Assembly (NCBI GenBank): GCA_030550015.1
Contig: JAUQQG010000100.1
Span: forward strand, 1-46,816
Source of the DNA: a bacterium
GTDB taxonomy: Bacteria > Sysuimicrobiota > Sysuimicrobiia > Sysuimicrobiales > Thermofontiviventaceae
Length of the DNA: 46,816 nucleotides
Reading direction: 5' to 3'
The position numbers and the translations under genes are program-made. The notes under the pieces were generated by a model, which saw only the letters and a program-made list of their open reading frames with translations, was not told the origin of the DNA and ran no database searches. Shown here piece by piece: positions 9,315 to 17,639 of the stretch. Numbering within the stretch: position 1 is the first letter of the stretch; every line of letters starts with the position of its first letter.

Positions 9315-9404
9315 GCAGAGAATTGCTAGTTCAAACTTTCCTATCGGGAGGAAGGCGATCTCCTGTACACGGAGTTCAGCTTGAAGGTTCTTGTGAGAGG
9401 CAAG

Positions 9405-10046
9405 TCATAATAACGGAAGAGGGGGAAGGGATGCTGTAGGGCCTAGGATCTGCGGAATTCCTTCTAGAGGTTTCCCTGCAGGGGCATAGTAGCGCTCCCC
9501 CGCGCAGCTCCGGCAGAGCGTCATCCCGTCTCGCACCACCTCGCGCTCGTTGAGGATCTCCTCGCTACAGGCCTGGCAATGGACACGAACGCCTTTCCTG
9601 CTGATGAGCTTCTCCAGGGAGAAAAGGAGGGTCACCTCCTCGGCTGCCAGGAGCTCCTCCTCGGGCATGCGCTGGTACCCGAGAAGCTGGGCCTGCCAGC
9701 GGCTCTTGGCCTCCGGAGCATACACCCAGGCACGCTCCCGGACACCAGGGCGGGGAACCACTCGCACCGCCTTCCCCACCTGGGTATCCACGAATGTCGC
9801 GGCCACCTTGCCGTGATCTATTAGCCGCATTGTCCGTCGGCCGATATGACAGCCTGTGGCCACCGAGATAGCATCGGCAAAGCACCCGTCAGTCTCTATG
9901 AGAGCGAGGAGCCGTTTGTCCCGGCGCGGCACCTCCAAACCCAGCCAGCGCCCGCCAGCAAGGCCCATGCGCACCCCCAGCACCTGCCGGGGGCACAGGC
10001 GATGGTGATTGGCTGCAGCGGCGTTCAAGAGCTCTTCCAGCGTCAT
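9405..10046 (-). CDS. FmdE-like protein with C-terminal zinc ribbon
   Basis: This 213-residue protein has an FmdE-type domain (NHHRLCPRQVLGVRMG near the N-terminus, DGCFADAISVATGCHIGRRT in the middle) followed by a C-terminal zinc ribbon with two CxxC pairs (CQACSEEI, CRSCAGERYY). ATG 10046 is preferred over 10097 because AGGGG lies just upstream and the FmdE domain starts there. FmdE proteins were named from the tungsten/molybdenum formylmethanofuran dehydrogenase operon, but most bacterial members have no proven role. The Cys/His-rich core suggests metal binding. No dehydrogenase subunits are nearby. Confidence 0.85.
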   Translation of the reverse strand: MTLEELLNAAAANHHRLCPRQVLGVRMGLAGGRWLGLEVPRRDKRLLALIETDGCFADAISVATGCHIGRRTMRLIDHGKVAATFVDTQVGKAVRVVPRPGVRERAWVYAPEAKSRWQAQLLGYQRMPEEELLAAEEVTLLFSLEKLISRKGVRVHCQACSEEILNEREVVRDGMTLCRSCAGERYYAPAGKPLEGIPQILGPTASLPPLPLL

Positions 10047-10185
10047 CGCGGGATCCCCTTTTCTCGATCTCGGTGGCTCATCCGAATGCTCAGGCAAAAG
10101 GTAAAGTCCCCCCTCCCCTCTTTAGACGTCCCTGGGGGAAAACCCTCTTGCACTGGGCGAGGAACCCTTCAAGCTCCATTGCAAC

Positions 10186-10219
10186 CCCAGCACAATTCTC
10201 TTGTCGAGATTTTGCTGGG
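10186..10219. other. long imperfect hairpin between fmdE-like and the small membrane protein gene
   Basis: CCCAGCA (10186-10192) pairs with TGCTGGG (10213-10219). The stem continues inward through AAT/ATT and CTC/GAG with one mismatch and one bulge to a 5-base loop. No T-run follows on either strand, so it is not a classical intrinsic terminator. Confidence 0.5.
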
Positions 10220-10229
10220 ACACTATGGC

Positions 10230-10445
10230 TCATCCCAGTTGCTTTCGCTTGAGCCACGGAGCAAGAACGGGCATGGTAATGATCCAGGTGAGGAGGGACA
10301 CCCACACCGCCCCGCCGTAGCGCGCAACGGCTGGATACCCTCCCCACAAGCTCGTGACCGCAAGAAAGAGGAGCCCGGCCAACAACGCGATGACCATCCC
10401 TATCAAACCTGCCCGCTGTACCACATTGCTCTCCTTTCCTCCCAT
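10230..10445 (-). CDS. small two-helix membrane protein downstream of copA
   Basis: This 71-residue ORF starts at ATG 10445 with an excellent ribosome site (GAGGAGG) and begins 25 bp after the copA stop, so it is very likely the second gene of the copA operon. It has two hydrophobic segments (IGMVIALLAGLLFLAVTSLW and VWVSLLTWIITMPVLAPWL) and a basic C-terminus. There are no Cys or His residues for metal binding. I recognise no family. By position it might be an accessory to the copper exporter. Confidence 0.65.
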   Translation of the reverse strand: MGGKESNVVQRAGLIGMVIALLAGLLFLAVTSLWGGYPAVARYGGAVWVSLLTWIITMPVLAPWLKRKQLG

Positions 10446-10470
10446 CACAGCCCTCCTCAGCATCTGGGAC

Positions 10471-13068
10471 TTATCCTCTGCCTCCGGCCACGGGGGCCAT
10501 AGCCGGTTGAGGCTCGGCTTTGACCTTGAGGTACTTCAGCGAGGGAGCGAACCGTTTCAGAAGCGTCGTGTTCAGGGTCACCGTGAGAGAGCTGATGGCC
10601 ATGAGGAAGGCCGCTAGTTCTGGGCTCACGATCTGGTGGATCCACGGATAGAAAAGGCCTGCTGCTGCCGGAATCGTAACGGTGTTGTAGACGAACGCCC
10701 AGAACAAGTTCTGCTTCACCTTGCGCATCGTCGCTCTGGCCACCTCGATGGCTGTCACCACGTCCCGCAGGTCCTCCTTGATGAGGATCACATGCCCTGT
10801 CTCTTTGGCCACGTCGGTTCCTGAACCAATGGCGATCCCTACATCGGCCTGGGCAAGGGCGGGCGCGTCGTTGATCCCGTCCCCGACCATCGCCACGCGC
10901 CTGCCCTGCGCCTGCAGGGCTTTGATCTCCTGCGCTTTGTCTTGCGGCAGGACCTCTGCAAGGACGCGATCGATCCCAAGCTTGCGGGCGATCGCTTCTG
11001 CCGTCCGGCGGTTGTCCCCTGTGATCATCACAACCTCTAGCCCCATCCGGTGGAGGATTTGGATCGCCTCCAGGGAGTATTCCTTGAGGGTATCGGCCAC
11101 AGCGATCAACCCGGCCAGCTTGCGGTCCACAGCCATGAACATGACCGTCTTCCCATCGTTCTCCAACCGCTCGGCTTCAGGGAGGAGGAGGGAACTGTCC
11201 ACGCCGTGCTCCCCCATGAGCCGGCGGTTACCGAGAAGTATTTCGCGCCCTCCAAACCTCGCCTCCACCCCGTGTCCAGGGATCGCGTGGAAGACCTCAG
11301 GCTCTTCTATCTTGAGCCCTCGCTCCCTTGCACCCTGAACGATCGCCTCACCCAGAGGGTGCTCGGAGTTCACCTCCGCAACGGCCGCAAAGCGCAGGAC
11401 CTCTTCCTGAGAGAATTCCGGGGCCGGGACCACATCGGTCACAGAAGGCTTCCCCTTTGTGAGAGTCCCTGTCTTGTCAAAGACGATGGTGTCAAGCTTG
11501 CTCGTCGCCTCGATGGCATCAGCTCCCTTGAACAGGATGCCGTTCTCGGCGGCCTTGCCAGTCCCCGCCATCATCGCACTAGGGGTGGCGATGCCCACTG
11601 CACATGGGCAGGAGATCACAAGCACCGCCACGGAGATGAGCAAGGAAAAACCGAAGACACTGACGCTCCCGAGTGTGTACGGAGTGAGCATGAACCGGGT
11701 CGCCGGGTCGAAGAAGCGGTGATAGCCAAAGAAGAACCAGAAAAGGAACACGGCAAGCGAGAGCACGTAAACCCCTAAGACGAACTTCCCGGCCACGAGG
11801 TCGGCGAGCCTCTGGATGGGGGCCTTGCTGGCCTGGGCATCCTCTACCAACTTGATGATCTGGGCGAGCGCCGTCTCCTTCCCTACCCTGGTAGCCTGGA
11901 ACTTGAACGCCCCTGTCTTATTCATCGTCCCGCCAATGACCTCGTCCCCTGGCCTCTTCTCCACGGGCATCGACTCGCCCGTGAGCATGGACTGGTCCAC
12001 TGCGGAGTAGCCCTCGAGGACGATGCCGTCCACAGGGATGCGCTCCCCTGGACGGACCACCACGACATCACCGACCTCCACCTCATCAGCTGGGATCTCT
12101 CTCTCCTGGCCATCACGGAGGATCCTGGCCACCTTGGGCTGCAGGCTCATGAGCTTCCGGATGGCCTCCGAGGTCCGACCCCTCGTCAGCGCTTCGAGAT
12201 AGCGCCCCAGGATGATGAAGGCAGTGAGGAGCGCTGCCGCTTCGTAAAACGTCGCCCTCGGGCCGCCAAAGCCGGCATCTGGCCAGAACGTGTTGATGAC
12301 AGCGATAAGGTAAGCAGAACCGATCCCCGTCGCGTAGAGGAGGTTCATGTCGATCACACCATGGCGCAGACCCCGGTAGCTATTGACGAAGAATTGCCAG
12401 CCCGGACCGAAGACGATGGGAGTGGTGAAAGCGAAGAGGACGAGACGGTTCCTGAGGATCTCTGGGACAAACCGGGGAAGGATCCACATCTCCTGGAAAG
12501 TCCCGATCATCACCAGGAGGGCGAGGGGCCAGGAGACCAGCATCCAGATACCCTGGCGGCGGATCTCCCGCTGGCGGGCCTCCCGCTCACGGTCCAAGGC
12601 TTCCGGCCCTTCCAGCCTTTCACTCGCTCCGTACCCGAGATCCCGGATAGCCCGTTTGATCTGGCTTGGTGTCACGATGCCTGGGTAGTACCACACCCTC
12701 GCCGTCCCGGCGTTCAGGTTCACGACCACTTTTTCCACGCCCTCGAGGTTACTTACGGCCCCCTCGATGGTTGCAACACAGGAGGCACAGGTCATTCCCG
12801 TGACCTGGAGGTCTAACTCCTCCACGCCAACCTGGTAGCCTACCTCATGAACTGTCCTGGCGATATCCCTAAGGTTGACCCGCCTGGGATCGTAACGCAC
12901 GAACCCTTTCTCGGCAGTAAGGTTGACGCGCACCTCGACCACGCCATCGAGGTTCCGCAAGGCCCCTTCGATGGTCGCAACACAGGAGGCGCAGGTCATC
13001 CCCTGGATCGGGAGAGCGGCTTCAGCAAGGGGCATTTCCTCGCTCCGTTCTTCAAGGAGTTCCGCCAC
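10471..13068 (-). CDS. copA: Cu(I)-exporting P1B-type ATPase CopA
   Basis: This is an 865-residue inner-membrane copper pump. Two HMA domains each carry [14 protein letters not shown] (CxxC at about 26/29 and 94/97). The P-type core follows: TGES near 363, CPC metal site in TM6 ([15 protein letters not shown], Cys 487/489), phosphorylation loop DKTGTLT (Asp531), HPLGEAI, and [13 protein letters not shown]7 has a Tyr-Asn pair (FVYNTV) and TM8 a Met-Ser-Ser-like MAISS, completing the Cu(I) (P1B-1) signature. The start is GTG 13068, 6 bp after a near-perfect AAGGAGGTG; an ORF start at 13098 lies inside the ribosome site. Transcription comes from a TTGACG/TAGAAT promoter with a CsoR-like repeat. 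Copper handling fits the copper-dependent ba3 oxidase 7 kb away. Confidence 0.97.
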   Translation of the reverse strand: MAELLEERSEEMPLAEAALPIQGMTCASCVATIEGALRNLDGVVEVRVNLTAEKGFVRYDPRRVNLRDIARTVHEVGYQVGVEELDLQVTGMTCASCVATIEGAVSNLEGVEKVVVNLNAGTARVWYYPGIVTPSQIKRAIRDLGYGASERLEGPEALDREREARQREIRRQGIWMLVSWPLALLVMIGTFQEMWILPRFVPEILRNRLVLFAFTTPIVFGPGWQFFVNSYRGLRHGVIDMNLLYATGIGSAYLIAVINTFWPDAGFGGPRATFYEAAALLTAFIILGRYLEALTRGRTSEAIRKLMSLQPKVARILRDGQEREIPADEVEVGDVVVVRPGERIPVDGIVLEGYSAVDQSMLTGESMPVEKRPGDEVIGGTMNKTGAFKFQATRVGKETALAQIIKLVEDAQASKAPIQRLADLVAGKFVLGVYVLSLAVFLFWFFFGYHRFFDPATRFMLTPYTLGSVSVFGFSLLISVAVLVISCPCAVGIATPSAMMAGTGKAAENGILFKGADAIEATSKLDTIVFDKTGTLTKGKPSVTDVVPAPEFSQEEVLRFAAVAEVNSEHPLGEAIVQGARERGLKIEEPEVFHAIPGHGVEARFGGREILLGNRRLMGEHGVDSSLLLPEAERLENDGKTVMFMAVDRKLAGLIAVADTLKEYSLEAIQILHRMGLEVVMITGDNRRTAEAIARKLGIDRVLAEVLPQDKAQEIKALQAQGRRVAMVGDGINDAPALAQADVGIAIGSGTDVAKETGHVILIKEDLRDVVTAIEVARATMRKVKQNLFWAFVYNTVTIPAAAGLFYPWIHQIVSPELAAFLMAISSLTVTLNTTLLKRFAPSLKYLKVKAEPQPAMAPVAGGRG

Positions 13069-13086
13069 CAGAGACACCTCCTTCTG

Positions 13087-13110
13087 ACCCCCACCCACGG
13101 GGGAGGGGGT
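13087..13110. promoter_or_regulatory. CsoR-like C/G-tract inverted repeat in the copA leader
   Basis: The outer arms are ACCCCC (13087-13092) and GGGGGT (13105-13110), with an inner CCC/GGG pair. It lies about 3-26 bases downstream of the predicted copA start point and directly before the Shine-Dalgarno. C/G-tract repeats of this kind are the known target type of the copper sensor CsoR. As RNA it would also fold into a hairpin. No csoR gene is in the window. Confidence 0.45.
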
Positions 13111-13119
13111 TCCTCTCCC

Positions 13120-13148
13120 ATTCTAGGCCGCCTCTCTCCATTCGTCAA
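13120..13148 (-). promoter_or_regulatory. copA promoter
   Basis: On the minus strand TTGACG (13148-13143), exactly 17 bp, then TAGAAT (13125-13120). The expected start point is near 13113, about 45 bases before the GTG codon. Confidence 0.7.
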
Positions 13149-13235
13149 GAAGAAGCTGGCTCCACCATTTCGCGGCCTGGCCGGCGCGCGTATCCCTCGG
13201 TTTCCCTACGATCAGGAGCTCAGAGGGGAATCCGC

Positions 13236-13745
13236 TCATCCCCTCCCGAGAGGGGGTGGTTCCCAGCGGAACCTCCACTCCACACCGACGAGCCCGCGGA
13301 ACACCAACTCCACATACTTGCTCTGGGCCGTGACAATGCGCTTACCCTGGGAATCCACCTGAGGAAAGATCAGGACTCCGGAGCGATGGTGGGGGTTGTT
13401 ACTGATCGCTTCCCACCGCAGGGCTTCGATCTCCCGGCCCTGGTCAGTCCGGAGGGTGGAAATCCTGCGCATGTCAAAGAGAGTGAGATCCCCCGAATGG
13501 GTGTTCATCCAGATGAAGAAGACGAGGTTTTCGTCGGGGCGATACCTCTTTAGGCCGGCCTCATCTCCCCGTGCCGTGAAGTACTCCGGTGTGGCAAAGA
13601 TCACCTCAACCTCGACTCCAGCCTGAGAAGCACGCTTCACCAATGCGCTGAGATCCGTGGGAGCCTGCGCTCCTTGGGCGATGGCCCCAAGGACGAGAAT
13701 GAGGATGGTGGACAGCACGGCAAAGGGCTTCCAGCGTCGCTTCAC
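13236..13745 (-). CDS. secreted protein of unknown function
   Basis: This is a 169-residue protein with a clear signal peptide (basic VKRRWK, a hydrophobic core and cleavage near AQGAQA). GTG 13745 is chosen because GAAGGAGGGG precedes it by a few bases; a longer frame up to 14324 only shadows the neighbouring gene. The mature part is beta-rich by look, with the motif SNNPHHRSGVLIFP and an aromatic, basic C-terminus. I recognise no family. It follows the Cys-Cys-x-His-His membrane protein by 23 bp, so the two probably work together. The setting between a copper pump, a DUF420 protein and a second metal ATPase suggests extracytoplasmic metal binding, but that is inference. Confidence 0.75.
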   Translation of the reverse strand: MKRRWKPFAVLSTILILVLGAIAQGAQAPTDLSALVKRASQAGVEVEVIFATPEYFTARGDEAGLKRYRPDENLVFFIWMNTHSGDLTLFDMRRISTLRTDQGREIEALRWEAISNNPHHRSGVLIFPQVDSQGKRIVTAQSKYVELVFRGLVGVEWRFRWEPPPLGRG

Positions 13746-13768
13746 GGTATCCCCTCCTTCGAACGCGA

Positions 13769-14245
13769 TCATGCCACGTGACACGCCATCGCCCTGGCCC
13801 GACGGATGATGCGGACCATGAGGGCGATCCCGACCAGGTTGCTTCCTATACCGATGAGGATCAACGGGATTTTGTACTCGGTGAGAAAGACCACAGCCCC
13901 AGAAAGCCCCAGGAAGGGAAGGACGTCGGAGAGGTGGTGGAGACAGCAGGCCACCATGGATGCCGTGGACGTAGCCGTTCCAGCCGAGGCGACGGCCAGG
14001 GAAGGGCTCGTCCCCCGCACCCCCATCATCCCCTTCTTGATGTAGGTAAACAGCCCGGCCTGGATGCCGAAGCCGCTCGCTAAGGCGATGATGAAGAACT
14101 TGTCTTGGGAGAACTGTTCTGTTAGGTGAGACCACGATCGCGAGGAAAGCCCAATGATGGCAAGGTAGAAAAGGAGAAGGAAGAATCCGGCGCCAAAACC
14201 AGCAAGTACAGGAAGCCGGAGATGAGCGGCCCAGAATTTTCCCAT
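13769..14245 (-). CDS. four-helix membrane protein with Cys-Cys-x-His-His motif
   Basis: This 158-residue protein starts at ATG 14245 behind AAAGGG. It has about four hydrophobic segments. The third hydrophobic region contains ACCLHHLSDVLPFLG, placing Cys-Cys and His-His side by side in or at the membrane, a plausible soft-metal site reminiscent of, but not the same as, the Cys pairs of MerT/MerC mercury transporters. The last helix ends in RRARAMACHVA with another Cys and His. It sits upstream of the secreted protein on the same strand and is divergent from the DUF420 gene. Function is not known; metal transport is inferred from the motif and neighbours. Confidence 0.75.
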   Translation of the reverse strand: MGKFWAAHLRLPVLAGFGAGFFLLLFYLAIIGLSSRSWSHLTEQFSQDKFFIIALASGFGIQAGLFTYIKKGMMGVRGTSPSLAVASAGTATSTASMVACCLHHLSDVLPFLGLSGAVVFLTEYKIPLILIGIGSNLVGIALMVRIIRRARAMACHVA

Positions 14246-14486
14246 GGTCAGCACCCTTTCGCTTGGCCTGAGAGTTCCCTCTTTTCCCTCTGAGGAGAAG
14301 AAGGATCTCCCGAACAACCTCCAATTGGAACCCTAGCAGAATCTTGTGAAGGGCCTATGAAGAGTTTGTTGAGAGAAGATGAAGTACCCTATCCTTGCTT
14401 TTCCACCATGCGGATCCCGCCTGAGCTTGTATAGGCCACTTGACGATCGCAAGGCTGAGGCTCTAGCCCTTCCTCGACGATTTCGC

Positions 14487-14492
14487 TATACT
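14487..14492 (+). promoter_or_regulatory. -10 box for a leaderless DUF420 mRNA
   Basis: TATACT ends exactly 6 bp before the GTG at 14499, so the start point would be the first base of the codon. The same hexamer serves the DUF881 gene. No clear -35 element is seen. Confidence 0.5.
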
Positions 14493-14498
14493 CATCCT

Positions 14499-14921
14499 GT
14501 GAAACCAAGCGCTCCCCCGTGGCTACCAGCCCTGAACACCACGCTGATCCTCATCAGCGGCGTGGCGATCCTCGTAGGGTATACCTTCATTCGCACACGG
14601 AGGACAACCCTCCACCACCGCAGCATGCTCGTAGGAACCGCTTTTGCCGGGCTGTTCCTGGTGGTGTACATGGCCCGGGCGAGTTTGTTCCAGACGAAGA
14701 TCTTCGCTGGCCATGGAGTGATCCGGTTCATCTACCTCCTCATCCTCACTTCTCACACCTTGTTGGCAATCGCGGTAGGACCCCTGGCGCTGATCACGCT
14801 GGTCCGAGCCTTCCGGGGGGACTTCGCCCGCCACAAGCGGATCGCCCGCGTCACCCTTCCCATCTGGCTCTATGTGGCGGCCAGCGGGTGGATCATCTAC
14901 TGGATGCTCTACTCTCTCTAG
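14499..14921 (+). CDS. DUF420 / CtaM (YozB)-like membrane protein
   Basis: This 140-residue protein has four hydrophobic helices and the conserved His pattern of DUF420: TTLHHRSM, AGHGVIRFIYLLILTSH, and FARHKRIARVTLPIWLY. CtaM/YozB proteins of Firmicutes are needed for maturation of haem-A-type terminal oxidases; here the likely client is the ba3-type oxidase 6 kb away. The start is GTG 14499, set by the -10 box; the frame extends to 14379 but without a ribosome site. Its 3' end overlaps the tail of the convergent P-type ATPase gene by 29 bp. Confidence 0.85.
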   Translation: MKPSAPPWLPALNTTLILISGVAILVGYTFIRTRRTTLHHRSMLVGTAFAGLFLVVYMARASLFQTKIFAGHGVIRFIYLLILTSHTLLAIAVGPLALITLVRAFRGDFARHKRIARVTLPIWLYVAASGWIIYWMLYSL

Positions 14922-17229
14922 GCTGGTATGCCAGCAGGCGCAAGCCGTTGAGTGCGACAAGGACTGTGCTCCCTTCGTGGAGGAACACCGCCGCCGGCAG
15001 GGTGAGAACCCCAGGGACAGTTGTGAGGACAAGGAGAACGATCACCCCAAGGGCAAGGGCAAGATTTTGCAGGATCACACGGCGGGTAGCTCGACCGAGG
15101 CCAATCACATAGGAGAGCTTCCCCAGATCGTCGTCCATTAAGGCGATATCCGCACTCTCCAGCGCCACCTCCGCACCACTCGCTCCCATGACAATCCCTA
15201 ACGTGGCAACCGCCAGGGCTGGCCCGTCGTTCACACCATCCCCGACCATGGCGACCCTCCCCTCCCTGGCAAGGAGCTCTTTCACCGCCTTCACCTTCTC
15301 CTCGGGGAGTAATCCCGCCCTGATCTCATCTACCCCCAGGGTCGCCCCGATGGGTTCCGCGACTTTCGGGCTGTCGCCGGTCAGGATGACCAAGCGGCGG
15401 ACTCCAAACTCCCTGAGACGATCTAAGGCCTCCCTCGCCCTGGTCCGGGGTTGGTCTGCGAGACCGATGATCCCAAGGACCTGGCGACCCCAGAGGACGA
15501 TCACCGCGATCTTCCCGGAATCTTGGAGCTGCGCGATATCGGCGGGTACGCGCGCAGGCAGGTTGATCCCTAATCCTTCGATCAGCTCTGCCGTGCCGAT
15601 AGCCACGGGAGAGCCACCCACGACTCCTAGGATCCCCTTCCCCGCCACCACCTGGACGTCGTGCGCTGGAGAAATCTCCAGACCCCGCTCCTGGGCTGCT
15701 GCGACGATCGCCCGCGCCAAAGGGTGATGGGAACGCCACTCGACTGCCGCCGCCACACGGAGGACCTCTTCCTCCCGGACGCCATAGGAAACGACCTCAA
15801 CCACCTTTGGTTCCCCGAGGGTCAACGTGCCCGTCTTGTCCAGGGCGACGACATCGATGGCACCGGCCTCCTCGAGATGAGTCCCCCCTTTCACAAGTAC
15901 CCCGGACATCGCCGCCCTCCCAATGGCCGAGAGAACGGCAACGGGTGTCGCGATGGCAAGAGCGCAAGGGGATGCAGCGATCAGGAGGGTCATCGCCCGG
16001 TAGAACGCCTCGTGGAATGGCACCCCAAACAATGGAGGGATCGCCAGAACCGAGGCTGCGGCAGAGAGCACGGCAGGGACGAGATACCGCGCTACCCTCT
16101 CCGTGAACTTCTGGGATGGGGATTTCTGGGCCGAAGCCTCCCGGACTAGTGTAACGATCCTCGCTAGGGTAGTCTCACGAGAAGGACGCGTGACTCGGAC
16201 CTCCAGCACTCCATCCAGGTTTAGGGTGCCTGCGAATACCATATCCCTCGGCTCCTTTGGGACAGGCAACGATTCGCCTGTGATGGGAGCCTGGTCGACT
16301 GAGGAGATCCCCTCGATCACCTCTCCATCCAGCGGGATGCGCTCTCCGGGGTGGACAACGATCACCTCCCCGGGCTTTACTTCATCTACTGGCACGACTC
16401 CCTCGACCCCATCTCGCCTTACCCTGGCCTCCCGAGGCATCAGGCGAACGACCGCCTCAATTGCTTGGCGCGCCCGGGTCATGGCATAGCTCTCCATGGC
16501 ATGCCCAAGGGAGAAGAGGAAGAGGAGGATCGCCCCCTCTGCCCAGCGATTGAGCACCCCCGCGCCAAATGCTGCAACCACCATCAGGAGATCCATATCC
16601 ACACGCCGGGCTCGGAGCGCCTTGACGCTAGCCGCAAGTGGGAACCAGGCGCCGGGGATGTACGCAGCAATGAACAGAGCTGGAGATGCCCACTGGGGAA
16701 GGGGCAAAAGGCCAGCGAGCCATCCCGCCAAGGTGAGAAAGCCGGCAAGGAAGGAAAACCCAAGCTCTTGCTTGTGGTCTCCTCCTAACGTCACCTCCCT
16801 TATCTGGTATCCCAAGGCCTGGATTCTTTTGAGAACCGCCCGCCGGCTTACCTCCTCCCGGTCATACTCGATCCATAAGCGGGAGGAAGTGTACTGTACA
16901 GAGACCGAGCGGATCCCCGGGAGACGGACGAGAGTGTGTTCAAGGACGAGTACGCAGTCCTGGCAGTCCAACCCCTCGAGCTCTAGGACCTCGTGCCGGA
17001 ATCGCCGGGCGATGGCGTTTCCCAGGCGCCGTGCGGCTCTCTCTAAGGAAGAGGGGGGAATGCGGGCAGGATCGAGGCGAACAGTCAGAATTCCCCTTGC
17101 AGGATCCACTGTGACATCCTCCACCCCGTCGAGGCGGCTCAGGAGTTGGCGCAGATCCGCCACGCAGCGTTCGCATGCCCTCGCGTCGATGGGAAGGATT
17201 GTAGGAAGGTCCAGCTCCTTTGTCACCAT
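14893..17229 (-). CDS. P1B-type heavy-metal ATPase, P1B-4-like (Fe/Co/Zn class)
   Basis: This is a 778-residue metal exporter. Two degenerate N-terminal metal-binding-like domains each keep a CxxC (Cys19/22 in RACERC, Cys89/92 in LDCQDC). The core has ITGES at 316-320, SPC in TM6 (about 420-422), DKTGTLT with Asp464, HPLARAI, and GDGVNDGPALA. TM8 carries HEGSTVLVALNGLRLL (about 751). SPC with HEGS/GT is the signature of the P1B-4 group, which exports Fe(II), Co(II) and sometimes Zn(II), whereas Zn/Cd (P1B-2) pumps carry Asp in that helix. The gene begins 10 bp after the SmtB-like regulator stop with AAGG upstream. Substrate cannot be decided between Zn, Co and Fe; the regulator's zinc-type site favours Zn or Co. 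Confidence 0.93.
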   Translation of the reverse strand: MVTKELDLPTILPIDARACERCVADLRQLLSRLDGVEDVTVDPARGILTVRLDPARIPPSSLERAARRLGNAIARRFRHEVLELEGLDCQDCVLVLEHTLVRLPGIRSVSVQYTSSRLWIEYDREEVSRRAVLKRIQALGYQIREVTLGGDHKQELGFSFLAGFLTLAGWLAGLLPLPQWASPALFIAAYIPGAWFPLAASVKALRARRVDMDLLMVVAAFGAGVLNRWAEGAILLFLFSLGHAMESYAMTRARQAIEAVVRLMPREARVRRDGVEGVVPVDEVKPGEVIVVHPGERIPLDGEVIEGISSVDQAPITGESLPVPKEPRDMVFAGTLNLDGVLEVRVTRPSRETTLARIVTLVREASAQKSPSQKFTERVARYLVPAVLSAAASVLAIPPLFGVPFHEAFYRAMTLLIAASPCALAIATPVAVLSAIGRAAMSGVLVKGGTHLEEAGAIDVVALDKTGTLTLGEPKVVEVVSYGVREEEVLRVAAAVEWRSHHPLARAIVAAAQERGLEISPAHDVQVVAGKGILGVVGGSPVAIGTAELIEGLGINLPARVPADIAQLQDSGKIAVIVLWGRQVLGIIGLADQPRTRAREALDRLREFGVRRLVILTGDSPKVAEPIGATLGVDEIRAGLLPEEKVKAVKELLAREGRVAMVGDGVNDGPALAVATLGIVMGASGAEVALESADIALMDDDLGKLSYVIGLGRATRRVILQNLALALGVIVLLVLTTVPGVLTLPAAVFLHEGSTVLVALNGLRLLAYQPRESRASSR

Positions 17230-17239
17230 GTGTGCCTTC

Positions 17240-17611
17240 TTACAGCCGTTCCTCTACGTGCTGGAGGCCCTGGGCAAGGAGCGTGCGGATGTGGTCGTCT
17301 GCGAGGGAATAACACACCTTCCGGCCCTGGCGGCGGTAGTTCACCAGGCGAAGGTTGCGCAGCACGCGCAGGTGATGGGAAATCGCGGATTCGGAGATTC
17401 CCACAATCTCTGCGAGGTCGCACACGCACAGCTCCCCATGGACTAGGGCATATAGGATCGCTGCCCGCGTTGGGTCGCCCAGCGTCCTGAACGTCTCAGC
17501 GAGCAGGGTCATGGTCTTCTCCGGTTTCATACGCTTCTTGACTCTTTGGACCGTCTCCGGGTCGATTGCATGGCGGTGCTGGGTTCCCCTCACGAGCTCT
17601 ACTGTGATCAT
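17240..17611 (-). CDS. ArsR/SmtB-family metal-sensing repressor
   Basis: This is a 123-residue winged-helix repressor, first gene of the operon with the metal ATPase. ATG 17611 is chosen; a TTG at 17635 would put the operator inside the gene. The HTH is DLAEIVGISESAISHHLRVLR. Two metal sites are visible: the alpha3 motif ELCVCDL (Cys62, Cys64) and the alpha5 motif Asp105-x-His107-x10-His118-xx-Glu121, the zinc-type site of SmtB/CzrA. Metal binding at alpha5 is known to release such repressors from DNA. An operator with the family consensus lies just upstream, so autoregulation and metal induction of the pump are expected. Confidence 0.93.
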   Translation of the reverse strand: MITVELVRGTQHRHAIDPETVQRVKKRMKPEKTMTLLAETFRTLGDPTRAAILYALVHGELCVCDLAEIVGISESAISHHLRVLRNLRLVNYRRQGRKVCYSLADDHIRTLLAQGLQHVEERL

Positions 17612-17620
17612 TTTATCACC

Positions 17621-17634
17621 TGAACAATTATTCA
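17621..17634. promoter_or_regulatory. SmtB/ArsR operator, TGAA-N6-TTCA
   Basis: TGAACAATTATTCA matches the inner consensus of SmtB/CzrA-type operators exactly. It begins 5 bp downstream of the -10 box and covers the expected start point, so a bound repressor would block RNA polymerase. Confidence 0.8.
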
Positions 17635-17639
17635 ATTAA

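Noticed and set aside
13746-14324. Upstream extension of the secreted-protein frame
   Set aside because: It overlaps the Cys-Cys-x-His-His membrane protein; a good ribosome site and signal peptide support GTG 13745.
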